A DNA stretch of 64,000 nucleotides from Oxytricha trifallax (Eukaryota > Ciliophora > Spirotrichea > Sporadotrichida > Oxytrichidae). The number at the start of each line of letters is the position of its first letter. Position 1 is the first letter of the stretch. The translations under genes were made by a program, and so were the position numbers. A model generated the notes under the pieces. That model saw only the letters and a list, made by a program, of their open reading frames with translations, made no database searches and was not told the origin of the DNA. The stretch lies in NCBI GenBank assembly GCA_000711775.1, contig ARYC01016985.1, positions 87,412 to 151,411 of the forward strand, read 5' to 3'. Below are positions 11,301-22,286 of this stretch, in pieces.

Positions 11301-13882
11301 CCTTTGCATGGTGAATCGCGTGGTAGCACTGGCCACCCCCCATTCGAAGGTTCGCCACTTACTTCGTCGGCAAAACCGAAAGTCCACAAATGCCTGAGTT
11401 CCCAATGTAAGTATTTAGACCATTTTCTGAGGTAGCCCATTAAACCCCTGCTGTAGGCTAGAGAGCAGATAGAGAACGGCAAACTGATGCTGAGGCTCTG
11501 CTATTCCACCCCGCTGAGAAAGCAAAGGAGTCCCTAGTAGCTTCATCTTTAAGAATACCCTTTTGAGCAACTGCCTATCTGTCAACATTCTGACATCGAG
11601 ATCCTTAAGTGTAGAATGTGGTACATGTTGAAGAACCACGATCAGGAGCGAAGACCCCTAACTGAAAATGCCAGGCAAACAATAGGGAATGAAAGCTTGG
11701 CCATAAACCGCATGAGGGCTTGCAGTCTATGCAGAGCAACTATAGCACTAGTAGGAATAACATGACATCTCATTTGCCAATACTCTTAATGCCTCCACTC
11801 TTAGTTATCCTGCTATCCTCATAAAGTTCGCATGCTAAATTGCCTAATATAGTAATTAAGCTTGTGTATAAATAGATTAATCTCCTATATATATTTAGCT
11901 AATGGGTTTTGTTTTTGTATTTGATTTTCTTTTTCACTAATTTCAACATACTATTATAAAAAAATGAAGGAAAAAAAACTTTAAAAAATTAATCAGACTA
12001 TTTCTCCGAATTATGTCGAATGAAATTGATTTAAGGGATAAAAATTTATAAAATAAAATTTATATATTATAATATTAAATAAAAAAAAAATATTTTTTAA
12101 TGAAAAAGTTTTTTCAATTTATATCTCATAAGGAATAGTGTTATAAGGTAGACTAACATCCTGAAACTTGATAAAACATAAAATTCATATGATTTATTTT
12201 GCTATATTGTAAATATAGCAATTTGAATTTATAATGATAGTTTATATATAAACAATAGGGTTTATGATGTCAAGAACATATTTTATATATATAAAATAGG
12301 GTCTATGATGTCGAGATGTCAAGAAGGAGATCGATTTAGACTGTGTAGATACAAAATTTGATATGAAATGGGGTATTTTGATGGGGGTGGGGCGGTATGG
12401 GGGGGGTATGTGGGGGGAATGGGAGGGGGGATGGGGTACCCCCTGGGGGGGGATCTCGGTAGTAACAGGTAATAATACAAATTTGGCAGTGAGAAATGCT
12501 AAATATCAAAATCAAAACTACGATATAAATCATGCTTGGATGGATAACAATGAAGCTTAGGATGATTTAGATGTTCATTATGTGAATGATATTGAGAGTT
12601 TGGTGCCACCAAGGTACAACCCTGACACCAGAACATACTTTAAGTGTTCCATATATTCACCATCAAATAGACTTTATACAGTGAATGAAGAAGTCAACTC
12701 AACATAAAGTGATGCAGGAGAGTAATTCTCTTCATCGCAGATTATGAGTGGCTTCAGGATATCTGGATGTTTGTTAGCAAACAAGCTCTCTCCAGGCTAT
12801 ACAGATAGATAGTACGATGAAAATGAGAAAATAGACGAGGAGGAAAATGATGATGAAGACCCAGAAAATTTATCAGAGGGTATGGTTTTGCCATAAACAC
12901 CAACCCCTAAAATTACACAATAAATGAAGAGCCACTTTGCTAAAGAGACCAATAGTGGGAAATTTTCTACAAATATCTCTGGAACTCACACGAGAACAAG
13001 TTCTAGTAAAGCCTAGTCTCTTCGAGGTTCTATACATATTTAGAGACCCCTAGGCTCTCACTTCTCATCTATAAGTTCCTTGGTACAAAACCCTCAAAAT
13101 AACTAACAAGTCAAGAACAATGATAAAGTTGATAAGTAACTCATAAATAAGTTCTTAAGAGAAACATTCAATGGAGTTTTACCTTCAGAGACTGGAGTCG
13201 AACACCTATAGAGAGCTATAAATTCAAGCTAAAACACTAATGATGATTTGAACTTAGAAGTCCAGAAGTATTTTTAGCCACTTCCAGGTTCATTTGTATG
13301 CCCAAGAGGTACAGAATTTAAAAATGAACAGCCAAACTCAATATTTGGGTTAACGAAGACAAGTATGCCACCTCTCTAGCAATCATCACAAGATAGCTTA
13401 ACAAAAGTTTCGAGAAGCTCAAAGAATAAAAATGAGAAGACTAACTCAAAGAAAAATTCTGCATTGTCAATAGAGAAAACTTTGATTAAATTACCTTAAG
13501 CAGTTGGATCTAGAAAAAGCTCAAATAACTAAAGTTCATCAAATAATTCCTCAATCATTGAGAAATCTGTAAGAGATCAAAGCCCAGAGACTTACTACGA
13601 TGAAGAAAACAGAAAGGTAGTAATCATGACTTGTATTTTGATATAATTTATCTCTATACAAACAATAATTTATGAATAATCTCAAATGATATTGAAGAAG
13701 GAAATCAAATACAACATTGTATTAAGTGGGGAACAGACACTGATCCCACTCTTGTAGGAAAAGCAATCGAAGAAGTAATAACTAAAGTAAAGAGGTCAAC
13801 TAAATCTCCTAAGAAATCCAAAAGATCTCTAGACATAAATTAAAAACCAAATAATTAGTAAGAAATGGTAATGCACAGATGA
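8363..13882 (+). CDS. Q/N/S-rich protein gene, split by a 2.8-kb transposon
   Basis: Exon material runs 8363-9655 and 12474-13632, an intron covers 13633-13697, and a last exon ends at TGA 13880-13882. The start at 8363 is preceded by AAAACAAAA, a usual ciliate start context. An in-frame ATG at 8261 is an alternative. The left part reads KKG-N up to the transposon, and the right part resumes N-T-N-L-A-V in the same frame once the element and one GGTAAT copy are removed. The product is about 840 aa, rich in Gln, Asn and Ser, with an acidic stretch (ENEKIDEEENDDEDPEN) and a basic C-terminal segment (KRSTKSPKKSKRS). No known domain was recognised. The transposon must be excised before the gene can be expressed, which fits a germline copy. 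Confidence 0.75.
9656..12467. mobile_element. 2.8-kb long-TIR transposon inside a gene
   Basis: The element begins TGTTACTACCGAGATC and ends with the exact complement. It is flanked by direct repeats GGTAAT (9650-9655 and 12468-12473). Inverted repeats continue imperfectly for about 480 bp on each side (roughly 9656-10130 and 11985-12467), including very C/G-rich terminal segments. A 6-bp target duplication with long TIRs recalls several DNA transposon groups (for example Maverick/Polinton, Dada or IS3EU-like families), but the terminal bases do not let me assign one. The interior (about 10390-11870) is GC-richer and has only broken frames. It is therefore probably non-autonomous. Confidence 0.9.
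10390..11870. pseudogene. GC-richer decayed coding core of the long-TIR element
   Basis: The centre of the transposon is markedly GC-richer than its arms and the host DNA. Read with TAA/TAG as Gln, a minus-strand frame is open from about 11860 to TGA at 11178, and several shorter plus-strand frames look protein-like but are broken by TGA. No transposase motif (DDE triad or tyrosine recombinase signature) could be recognised. It is most likely a degenerate internal gene or captured sequence. Confidence 0.35.
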
Positions 13883-14017
13883 TAAGAAATTTATGATAGC
13901 AATATTCAATGTGAATATGAAACAGTTTTCGACAATTTTTAAGACAGTAAACAAGCTTTTCAATTAGAAATGCTTAGTACTTTTAAATTAAATTAATAAT
14001 TTACAGTATGCTTTTAC

Positions 14018-14818
14018 TCATATTCGATTTCGATTAAGAAAAATAATTTAAATAAATTAATGGATGCTAAATTCGATGATAAAACACTATGCGTTTTCTT
14101 GTTTTATTAACTCCCTAAACAATTATTATAAATAAAAAGAAATAAATTAATTGCTTTGTTGACATCGTAATTTTATCAAGAATAATATGATAAACTCTTG
14201 GCATCTCATTATTAATCTTCTGTTTAACTTAGTTATTTTTGTAGGATCTGATTAGTCAATATTGATTAAATGTTACCAGTATTACTCATTAGTTAGTTTT
14301 ATTGCTCTAAAATTTAATTCAATTACTCTTAATGATTCTAATTACTCTAGTCTAAGTTGTTTGATAAAATTGGCAGTTGTTGTTAAACTAATTAAATTAA
14401 ATTACAAATTTGATTATAAAAAAATGTAATATAACAATTAAAACTATCAGAGTATCGTTTTAATGCTAAATCTTATTGAGAGTGGGTTCTTCGATACTTT
14501 TATTCAAAATTTAGCTGAACAAGATATGTGGTACTATATTTTAGCTTGCCTATTCTAAATGTGATAAATCTTGCTAGTTATGTTCAATATTCAATTAAAT
14601 GAATGATAAACTATTAAAATATTGAGATTTGAAGGATTCATAATATCTGAGTTAGAGTTTTGCATTAACTAGCTTAATTAACTTGAAGGCTTAATTTACG
14701 AATCAAGCAGTAGATTTTTAATGCTATCTGATTTTAAGGAGGGGAGTTAAGGTAATTGCTCTTCTTCTAACATTTAAATATCATCTTGACTTTGATTTTG
14801 AATTGGCTATTCATTCAT
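14018..14818 (-). CDS. uncharacterised Q-rich protein, intron-containing
   Basis: Start ATG at 14818 (MNEQPIQNQSQDD), stop TGA at 14018-14020. The first exon is an acidic, Gln-rich segment. The last exon encodes a Leu/Arg/Lys-rich helical region (for example RLEQLESLRVIELNFRA, KLNRRLIMRCQEFI). Two AT-rich GT...AG gaps, each containing a stop or frame change, are needed to join them, so splice positions are approximate and one gap could be an IES. No domain was recognised. The gene lies head to tail with the next minus-strand gene, 35 bp downstream of that gene's stop. Confidence 0.5.
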
Positions 14819-14853
14819 GGGATTAAATTTTAACTTTTATACATTAAAATTAA

Positions 14854-15517
14854 TCAAATTTTATGGCAAAGTTTATATTTTGCTCTCTTTTTGAATTTCT
14901 CAGGAGTTTACATCATAAGCAAATCTCTATATTCTGCTGGCATATCTTCATCAATTTCGAATTACTATTATGGATTTCTTTGCATGTTAACTTCCTCGAC
15001 TAGCTCCTCTAGGATCACTTTCTTGTACTATTTTTTCATGTGAAACTTTCCAAGTTTAAGTTTGATGAAGTTCTTCACACCACCTTTTTCCTGAAGTTTT
15101 TCAAACCCATTGAGAGACAAAGAACCTTCCATAGTAAATGGGCCAATGTTATTCTCACAAAAATGAAAATTAAAATTATGAGTTAATTTCACCATAACCA
15201 CAAATGTCGAAATGATTTGCCTTCTTCAGGTTACTAGGCTTTCTAAGAATAAAACTGAAATTCTCAGTGACATCCTATTCGTTATATTTAAAGTACCCCT
15301 GATAAAGCCCTTAACATGAGAGAAACTGATCAATTATACTCTATAGTTGTTCACTTGGAGCTTAGATTTTAACAGTTTCTACGCTGACTTTGTCTTCAGG
15401 TTTTTCACAAAATAGTTGTGTGAGTAGTTCCTCTGACATTGGGGCGTTTATTTTCTTATAGATGAATTCTTCTTGGAACTCTTCTATACTAAGTTTCCAG
15501 TTACCTTTTATGACCAT
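14854..15517 (-). CDS. uncharacterised ~210-aa protein
   Basis: ATG at 15517 (MVIKGNWKLSIEEFQEEF), TGA at 14854-14856. The N-terminal half is acidic and helical. After a frame change near 15170-15240 the sequence continues as NNIGPFTMEGSLSL and then a Lys-rich and acidic C-terminus (KKVILEELVEEV). The frame change could be an intron, a small IES or a sequence error. The in-frame segment TFVVMVKLTHNF looks like a beta strand that belongs to the downstream frame. The phrase GPFT-x-E is echoed in the neighbouring gene at 15560-16613 (YYGPFTQEETTVEL), hinting at a shared domain. Family unknown. A 5' exon may exist upstream, because an AG splice-like site precedes the ATG. Confidence 0.5.
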
Positions 15518-15559
15518 TAATCCCCAATAATACTTAAATAAATTTAAATTTTATTAAAT

Positions 15560-16613
15560 TCATTAAAAACATATTATGAAATGATTTATATTTTAATTAT
15601 TAATATGTTAAAGTGCTTATATTTGTTGAATTTTTTTATAGCAGCCCTAGTTTATTCCCATAAATTAACCTATAAATTAATATAAATCATAAACTTAATA
15701 TTATGAGGATTTAATTGTAGTATTAATGATTTGATTAGGATTCTACTCATCTCTTTGGAATATCATAATCAAGTCCCCGTTAAGCACGATATCATACTAA
15801 ACCTCAGCCTTTTGCTCTTCTTACTGCTCTTAATCAGACCCTTAAGCAGCATTCTACTTTCCTTGTGTGTTTTGCTCCTCGTCATATTCATCAAAGTAGC
15901 TCTCCTCTTCATCACTGTTTTGACCACCGCGCTTTCTCTTGCCTAGTGAGCTGCCTCCACCTGTGATCCTCTCCTTCAATCTCATTCTCTTCTCAAGTCT
16001 CCTCTGTCTGTCTTGCTTCTCCTTTTCATGTCTCTATTTCAACTGCTCTTAGTACTTCTCTCTAGCCGACATACCTCCCTTCTCTCTGCCACTCTGTCTT
16101 TTATTACCGTACTCTTCTTCGCTCTCTTCTTATTATTGCTATTTGCCGCCCTTCACGTACTTTTGCTTCACGGTATCTATCTATCTTCTGGTCATAACAT
16201 TGCCCTGTGCATGATGCAAGTAGTCAGTTTAGAGTTAATTCTACCTACCTTCAAACTGCAACTTCTTCCTCGATAAGTCCTAAAGCTTACGAGATCTGAT
16301 TTGTGACTTCAATTTCCTGGCTTTTGTGGCATCTCTCCATTTCATGTCATCAGCTGCTTTCTTCAGACAATCGGCGAACTTTACTAACTTCTCTAAGAAC
16401 TTGAAACAGTCTTCTTCGTTTTCATTTTCACGAAGTAATGCCAAGAGAACTTGGATTTGATTGTAATCTTCTAAGTAGAGCTCAAAAGTGAATTAGTCAA
16501 GGCTTTGTCTGTAGATTCTTGTGTCTGAGAAATAGGGGAAGTAGAAATAGTGACCTGGCTACAATTCCACAGTAGTTTCTTCCTAAGTAAATGGTCCATA
16601 ATACTTATTACAG
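15560..16613 (-). CDS. basic coiled-coil protein, unknown
   Basis: A long frame (TAA/TAG as Gln) starts just after a TTTTAG acceptor-like site at 16614, so the start codon is probably in an upstream exon that I could not locate. It reads YYGPFTQEETTVEL, then FYFPYFSDTRIYRQ, an acidic helix (LRENENEEDCFKFLEKL), and a strongly charged Lys/Arg/Glu/Gln coiled region (REKYQEQLKQRHEKEKQ) with a GGGSSLGKRKRGGQ nuclear-signal-like segment. It ends in an acidic tail and TGA at 15560. The plus-strand Leu-rich frames here are shadows of it. The composition suggests a nuclear or RNA-associated protein, but no family can be assigned. Confidence 0.55.
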
Positions 16614-16832
16614 CTAAAATAAAATAGAAATAATTTATACAATTAAAGTCGTTTGCTACTTTTCTGTTCTATAATTTGTTATATTAAGATTTAATGGATT
16701 ATGTGAATTAAATTTTTTTGAGATATCCTATTAATTTCTTAACAATTTAATTATTATATAAATTTTTTAGAAATATATGGGCATAATAAAATAAAATAAA
16801 TTACATAAAGAAATCATTAATTTCATTTATTT

Positions 16833-18435
16833 TAATTTTCTACAATAATTGTGCCAAGTGGTTTTAGCAGACCCATATTTATCGGTTCCAGCCAAAGTTT
16901 TAGTTCATCACTCATTTTTAAGGGCAATCCGTCTTCACCCTCAAACTTAGGTGGTCTGGTCTAATGTAAGCTCTATATTTCCTGCATAAACTTATAGTAA
17001 TTAACAAATTAAATACATTAAAACTCAGGTGACTCTGAATCTATCTTATTTTGGCACAAGAAATACAAGATGCTTAGTCTCTACTATGTAGGTATTTCAT
17101 GATATTTCCTGAAAAGTACTTCTATTTATTTGCTTCCTAGTTAATTTTGGTATTGGAAGTCATCGAAATCCTCGATAGCTTCAGTATCAACAAAGTTACT
17201 CCAATAATTCGTCTGCTCCTCTTTTTGCTGTTATAAGTTAAAATTTAATGATAGTTTTATTCATTTCAAATTGTAATTCCAATCTTAGCCTTCAATATAG
17301 AACGGATCAAGACCTTCTAGTTCTTCATTGAATAACTTAAGAATTTGTAAACTTTCAGTTTTCCATTGATTTTACTATCCCACATAGCCAACAGCTGCCT
17401 CATGCGAGAATCTTATAGTAATGTTCTCTTCTCTATGTTACTTTAGTAAATGTTCTCTAATATCTGAAGACCACACCTGCTCCACCACTACTTGTTTCTC
17501 TTCAATTTTAGGTTCAATTTAATCAGACAATTTTCCCGCTTTTTTTGTGGTCTTTTTAGCACTTTAATTAATGGTAGTTTGTGACTAAGAGGCTTAAGGA
17601 TTGTTAAGCTTAGCAAGTCTGCTTCTAGTCATTCTCTCAGTGATTTAAGTTTGCATGGCCGCAGATTATTGCTAATTCTAAGAATCTTTCTTCTCTTCTT
17701 CTTAGTTGGATAAAGTCACTATTTATACTTAGTCTACTCCATTTTGATTTGTCTGACTGTAACTTTCCTTAAGCTCTTCATTTTGTTGCTGTTAATCAGG
17801 GTTTTAATTTTATTGAATCAACTCCTCTAATTTTACTTCCTCCAGGTTTTCTACATAGTTTTAGTCTTCTTACATGACTACCTAGTCTCGATTATACAAA
17901 GGATCTTTACCCAGGTATCTGATTGAAAATTTACATTAAATTCTTAACTAAAGCAAGTAAATTTCCTGTAGTTTTTATGCATGCTGGAGAACTTCTTGGC
18001 AAGCATCATATTCCAACTATCATAATCTAAAACTTGGAAATTATCGTTTTTTGGCTGTATCTCATTTCCATTTGGATCTTTCCTCACGACTCTTTTCTAA
18101 AGCAATCTGCTCATTAATTCTGAAAATAGTTAATTAATATAGCAATTGGGAAATTGTTTCATAATTTATAAAATAATTAAATTAATTCCGCGCAAAGTGG
18201 ATCATGTTAGGGTCTCAGCAAACTCTATTCCAAATCATATGGTGTAAGTGGTTCCTTCAACTTGAGTACATTTTTGAACATATTCACAAATTAGCAGGTG
18301 GAAATTAACTTCCAATTGTTCCTCAAAAAGATTTCGTCTTCCTTTGATAAACTAATGAAAAAGTTTTTTAAGATAATTAATTTTTTATTTATATAAAATA
18401 TTATAGTTTATCTCTAAATCTATAATGGAATCCAT
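16833..18435 (-). CDS. DDT-domain (WHIM-like) chromatin-type protein
   Basis: TGA at 16833-16835. The start is uncertain (ATG near 18435). The first domain reads FVNMFKNVLKLKEPLTPYDL, then EQSLL and DPLCAEL-MSRLLQKRV, which matches the helical pattern of DDT domains found in BAZ/WSTF-type chromatin remodelling partners. Much farther on, YHEIPTQQRLSILYFLCQNK resembles the WHIM1 helix that follows DDT in such proteins. Between them lie an acidic Q-rich linker and basic stretches (TTINQSAKKTTKKAGK). The DDT helix is split by a 68-bp insert with 8-bp GAATTAAT repeats, and a second 27-bp insert lies at 17246-17272. An intron-like gap covers 17919-17992. By analogy it may recruit an ISWI-type ATPase to chromatin. 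That role is inferred only from the domain pattern. Confidence 0.6.
17246..17272. other. 27-bp IES, pointer AAATT
   Basis: Within the DDT-protein gene the minus-strand frame meets one in-frame TGA. A pentamer (AATTT on the coding strand) lies on both sides of a 27-bp AT-rich segment containing that TGA. Removing one repeat plus the spacer gives W-N-Y-N-F-N-L-Q in frame. No GT donor is present, so an IES fits better than an intron. Confidence 0.55.
18121..18188. other. 68-bp IES, pointer GAATTAAT
   Basis: Direct 8-bp repeats (ATTAATTC on the plus strand) lie at 18113-18120 and 18181-18188. The segment between them is AT-rich and contains an in-frame TGA on the coding strand. Deleting one repeat unit fuses CAEL to MSRLLQ, completing the DDT helix in frame. 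There are no GT/AG splice signals at the boundaries. Confidence 0.75.
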
Positions 18436-18683
18436 GCTTAGATGAGTATTTGATTGTATAACAAATAATAAGTTATTAATTATAATTTAAAGGATCAAAA
18501 CTTTCAGTTTGGATTTCACATACTTTTTTATATAGTTTTTACTTTCCCACTCTAATTTAAATAATGATTTATCAAATTAACTGCATAAAGATTAAAAATT
18601 AAATTTATCATAATATTTAAAATCATTAAATTTACAATTTAATGTCATCATACATATCCAGTATTCCCTTGCTGATTATTTAA

Positions 18684-20405
18684 TCAATCACTAATTAAGA
18701 ATGAATGTTCAAGCACTTCCTTAGGCGAGATTCTTAATTTGGGATTTAACTCCATCATTTTACTTAGCAAATCTAGAAACAATTCATTGGTGTTTAGTGA
18801 GCCCAGACATAACTCACTTTAAAATTGCTTCTTTAGTGTTTGCTTTAAGTTTTAGACTGTCTAAATCTATTTTTACTTTATTTTCTTTGGAATTCGACCT
18901 TAAATACCGAAGAGCCCTGTCATACATGCAGAAGATTAAGGGGTTTAAGATTAATTCATTGAATTTCTGAGTGATTCTTTTACTATTCGCCCTTTATAAG
19001 ATAACCACAGTGGGAAACCAGAGACCATTTCTAGTAGTATAGCACCTAAACTCCAAATGTCAATTGACCAAGGGAATAACTTTTTTGATAAATCAATAGA
19101 GCCAGAAGCCAAATTTGCTGATTTAGAATCAAGGTATTCTAAGAGATCTGGTGCTAAATATTCAGGAGTAGTCAGCTCTACCTCTTGAGAAGACTTTTGA
19201 AAGTTAAAACTACTCCCTAAGTCAATTATTTTATAAGAAACTGTATTAGTTGTTCGGTCATGTAAAATCAAAATATTCTCTGATTTTAGATCAGAGTGTA
19301 CAATGCCTGCACTTTGAAACAAGTAAAGAACTTGCGCCATCGATTTTATAAAATCTTTAAAGATTAGTGAGCTATTCTGTTGAAACAATCGAAACAATTC
19401 TTCTCTATGGAGTACTTAATAAATTCTCTCACCTTTGTAAAACTCCCCCTTAACTTCAAACAAACTTTTACTGAGAGGTTTACCACATAACTCAAATATC
19501 AACCATAAATCCTATTTATCCTCCTTATTGTCTAGCAATTTACAAAGATAATTGATTCCTGGATTAGAAGAATAAGCTTCAAAAGGAACACCTTTACTCT
19601 AAAAGAATTTCCTATTTATAGAAAGTTCTTTATACCCACTCTCTAAATTAGAAATTTAACTGCTACTTTTTGGGAATTATTTGACTGCTACTAATTGATC
19701 CCCATTTTTTTCATCTTTACCAAGCCAAACAAGAGCACATCCACCTCGACCCAGGAGTTTAACTTTCTTATAGCTCTATGGAAACCTATTCCCATAAATT
19801 TACTTTTCTTCTTCAGTAATCGTTAACTACGGCTCCTCCTGTCGAGAATTTACTTAATTGTTTACTATTTTTATTTTCTTGGATCCAGCAGTAGATTGCC
19901 CACTTGGTGTAGAGTTTTACTATTTAATCATGGAATTTCTTTCATAAAAATTTACATTGGTGTTTCTATAACTAAATGTCTAAGGATTGGTAGTTTAATT
20001 CTCTCCCAGTCCATTAAATTCCTTCAATATCTGCGTCCTATTGCTGCCACCAGTTTAATTGCTTATACCAATAAATTTATTGGTATAGTTCTTTTGCTAA
20101 TTAGCTATTAACAACAAGTTTTTGCTCTCTTCTATGAGTGACATATTATTCGTATTCTACAGATATAACTGGCTGCTCATGTTATTATTGAGACTTTTCT
20201 TTTGTTGCTGTTGGTTACTAGAGAACCTGTGATTTTACAGCATGGAATTGTACTACTACTATTGCTCTTCCTAATGAGTGATACTGTCGTTGCTTCTAAT
20301 AGAGGGCAATTTGTACTAATATTGATCTTGATTTTATAAGCGAGGATGCTATGTCGAACGTAAGTTTTGATATTGGGAGTTTTATAATTATGAATTTGAA
20401 TTCAT
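18684..20405 (-). CDS. Ser/Thr protein kinase, DYRK/CMGC-like, 573 aa
   Basis: One uninterrupted frame from ATG 20405 to TGA 18684-18686, using TAA/TAG as Gln. The first ~200 residues are Gln/Asn/Ser-rich and disordered. The kinase domain starts near residue 210: glycine loop LLGRGGCALVWLG, VAVK lysine, catalytic loop HSDLKSEN near residue 371 (HRDLKPEN variant with the essential Asp and Asn), DLGSS in place of DFG, APD in place of APE, then WSIDIWSLGAILLEM. The HSDLK and DLGSS forms resemble DYRK- and CLK-type kinases. A ~45-residue Gln-rich insert precedes the last helices. It would phosphorylate Ser/Thr (possibly Tyr by autophosphorylation, as in DYRKs). The catalytic residues look intact, so it is probably active. 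No intron or IES is needed. Confidence 0.9.
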
Positions 20406-20924
20406 AGATGTCTGCTCTAAATGCTCACTGTTTTCTTCTAAACCTCATTCAATCAAATTCAATTATAAGGAAAGATATAAAATGAAAGAAAATAGTTAAT
20501 AGTGAAAACTTAATACATTTTTAATCATTTCTAGAAATTGATTAATACGGGTCTAATTAATTGTCAGAAAAATAATTCAACTTTTTGAGATTTATTATTA
20601 AAAGATTAATAAATTAATCAATTTTGGTCTTTTAGGTGAACTTATTAACTTTTATTTTTTGAATTTTTTAATAACAATCACAACATAACTTTTATAAATT
20701 TGAGAAGTTTTATGTCGTATTGTTCAATACTATGACTATTAGGATTATTTTTATTATATAGTTAACCATTTTATGAAGTAATTTTTCCAGATTGTTTATC
20801 TTGAGTATTCTATAAAGATTTTGACTCCAACTTCAAATTTCCCAGATCACTCATATTTTGATTTAATAGTAATGATATTATTAATGATAAATAGGGTAAT
20901 AATTATAAATTTGGAAAAAAAAAA

Positions 20925-21988
20925 TCAAAATATTCTCATGTTTAAGAGATTAGACTGATCAATTAACCCTCTTCCTTCAGATGACTTGTCTCTAATTTTC
21001 ACAGATCCCCTAACAAACTAATCGACTCCATATAAACTTCCATTCTGTAATGTTTTCTGTTTTTATATAGTACTACCAATGACATTTTACATCTAGCTGT
21101 TGCTATTCTAACTGTAATACTGTGAAGCCTTACTTTTTAGTAATTTTTACTCTCTCAGTAATTACTCAATGCGTTATTCATAAGAGTTGCTACTCTTACT
21201 CTCTATTTAAGTTAAATTTTTCCTTTTGTTTATTTGTGGATTTTTGAGTGTTTTGAACCCAGTTCCGTAAGCTGTATTGTTATGTTGAGATATCGCTGAT
21301 GAAGTGGTCGATATTAAACTGTGAATAGAGGGCAGTTACTATTGCGGTTGATAGGTACCATTATTATTATTATGATTGCCTTAGTTTTAAAACTTTGTCT
21401 TTTTAGAGATAAACTTCTGCTACCCATTAAATCCAGAGTTTTTTTAATGAAACGAGGAGGTAACTTAGGGGTTTAGAGTGGTAAGAGAAGAGTGTTTATC
21501 TTTGTCGTTTATATCTTAGAGTGAAGATTCTATGTTGTTCAATTCAAGTTCATTAATACTTCTGGGGTTGTTCTGATTGCCAGTATTTTATTCATTAAAA
21601 TTCAGCATTGTCTAGTTATATTGTCTTTATTAAGCTTGCTGTCTCTCTGCACTATAGTAATGTTTCTTGATTAAATAAACAAGTGGACTTATAGTAATAA
21701 AATAAAATAAGATATCTTTATTTCTTAGTTATACTCTCTTTACTGATTCTATTATTGTTTAATTTGCTGTTGTTGCAATAATTACATCTGCATATACTGT
21801 TACTATTAAAGTATGGGTATCGGATTGTCCAAGATGGTATTGCTTATATATAAATAATATAAAAATAATTCTGATTTATAGAGAAAAAACATTAATATTT
21901 GAGGAATAGTACGTTTCTTTCTTTTCTTCTTTTTAAGTTACTGATTCAAAGGTTGTCCATAAGCATAATAACTATGTAAATATTTCAT
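20925..21988 (-). CDS. Q/N-rich low-complexity protein
   Basis: TGA at 20925-20927. The likely ATG is at 21988 (MKYLHSYYAYGQPLNQQLKK), although the first ~35 codons are less certain. A GT...AG intron of about 83 nt (21652-21734, GTATAACTAAG to ACTATAG) joins a poly-Gln segment to MLNFNEQNTGNQNN and a long Asn/Gln/Ser-rich body with a small charged helix (EQRIEQLLREQKLLKSK). No catalytic domain. Such sequences are common in ciliates. Function unknown. It lies 520 bp downstream of the kinase start on the same strand. Confidence 0.6.
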
Positions 21989-22286
21989 GGTTATATATAA
22001 GAATTCGAGTATAAATATTATTTATATAGTTACATGTTTGATTGTGTTTACTGAAACTTCAGCAAGTTCAGGTTGTTATCCATTTCTAAATTTTGATTAA
22101 TTTTTCTTTATTTTGACTATTATTATGTTTTAATAATAACTTAATAATCTAGCAAAGTACATAATCAGTCTTGATAGGTAATTGGTTAAGAAATTAAATA
22201 TTAATAAAATATTACCTTATAGTAATCCCATCCTCATTTAGATGATAAAGTATACTGGTTTTTTTTTCTAAGAATAACTATGTTTA

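Noticed and set aside
10604-11639. Several overlapping minus-strand ORFs in the long-TIR element
   Set aside because: They overlap in different frames, have antisense-like Ser/Leu-rich composition and no domain, so I treat them as shadows or decay within one pseudogene core.
15731-16276. Leu-rich plus-strand ORFs
   Set aside because: They are the reverse strand of a Lys/Glu/Gln-rich coiled-coil gene. The Leu/Ser/Phe runs are its complement.
21652-21734. AGAGAG repeats as IES pointers
   Set aside because: Removal at the hexamers shifts the frame to a stop. The GT…AG intron at the same place keeps it, so I call an intron.
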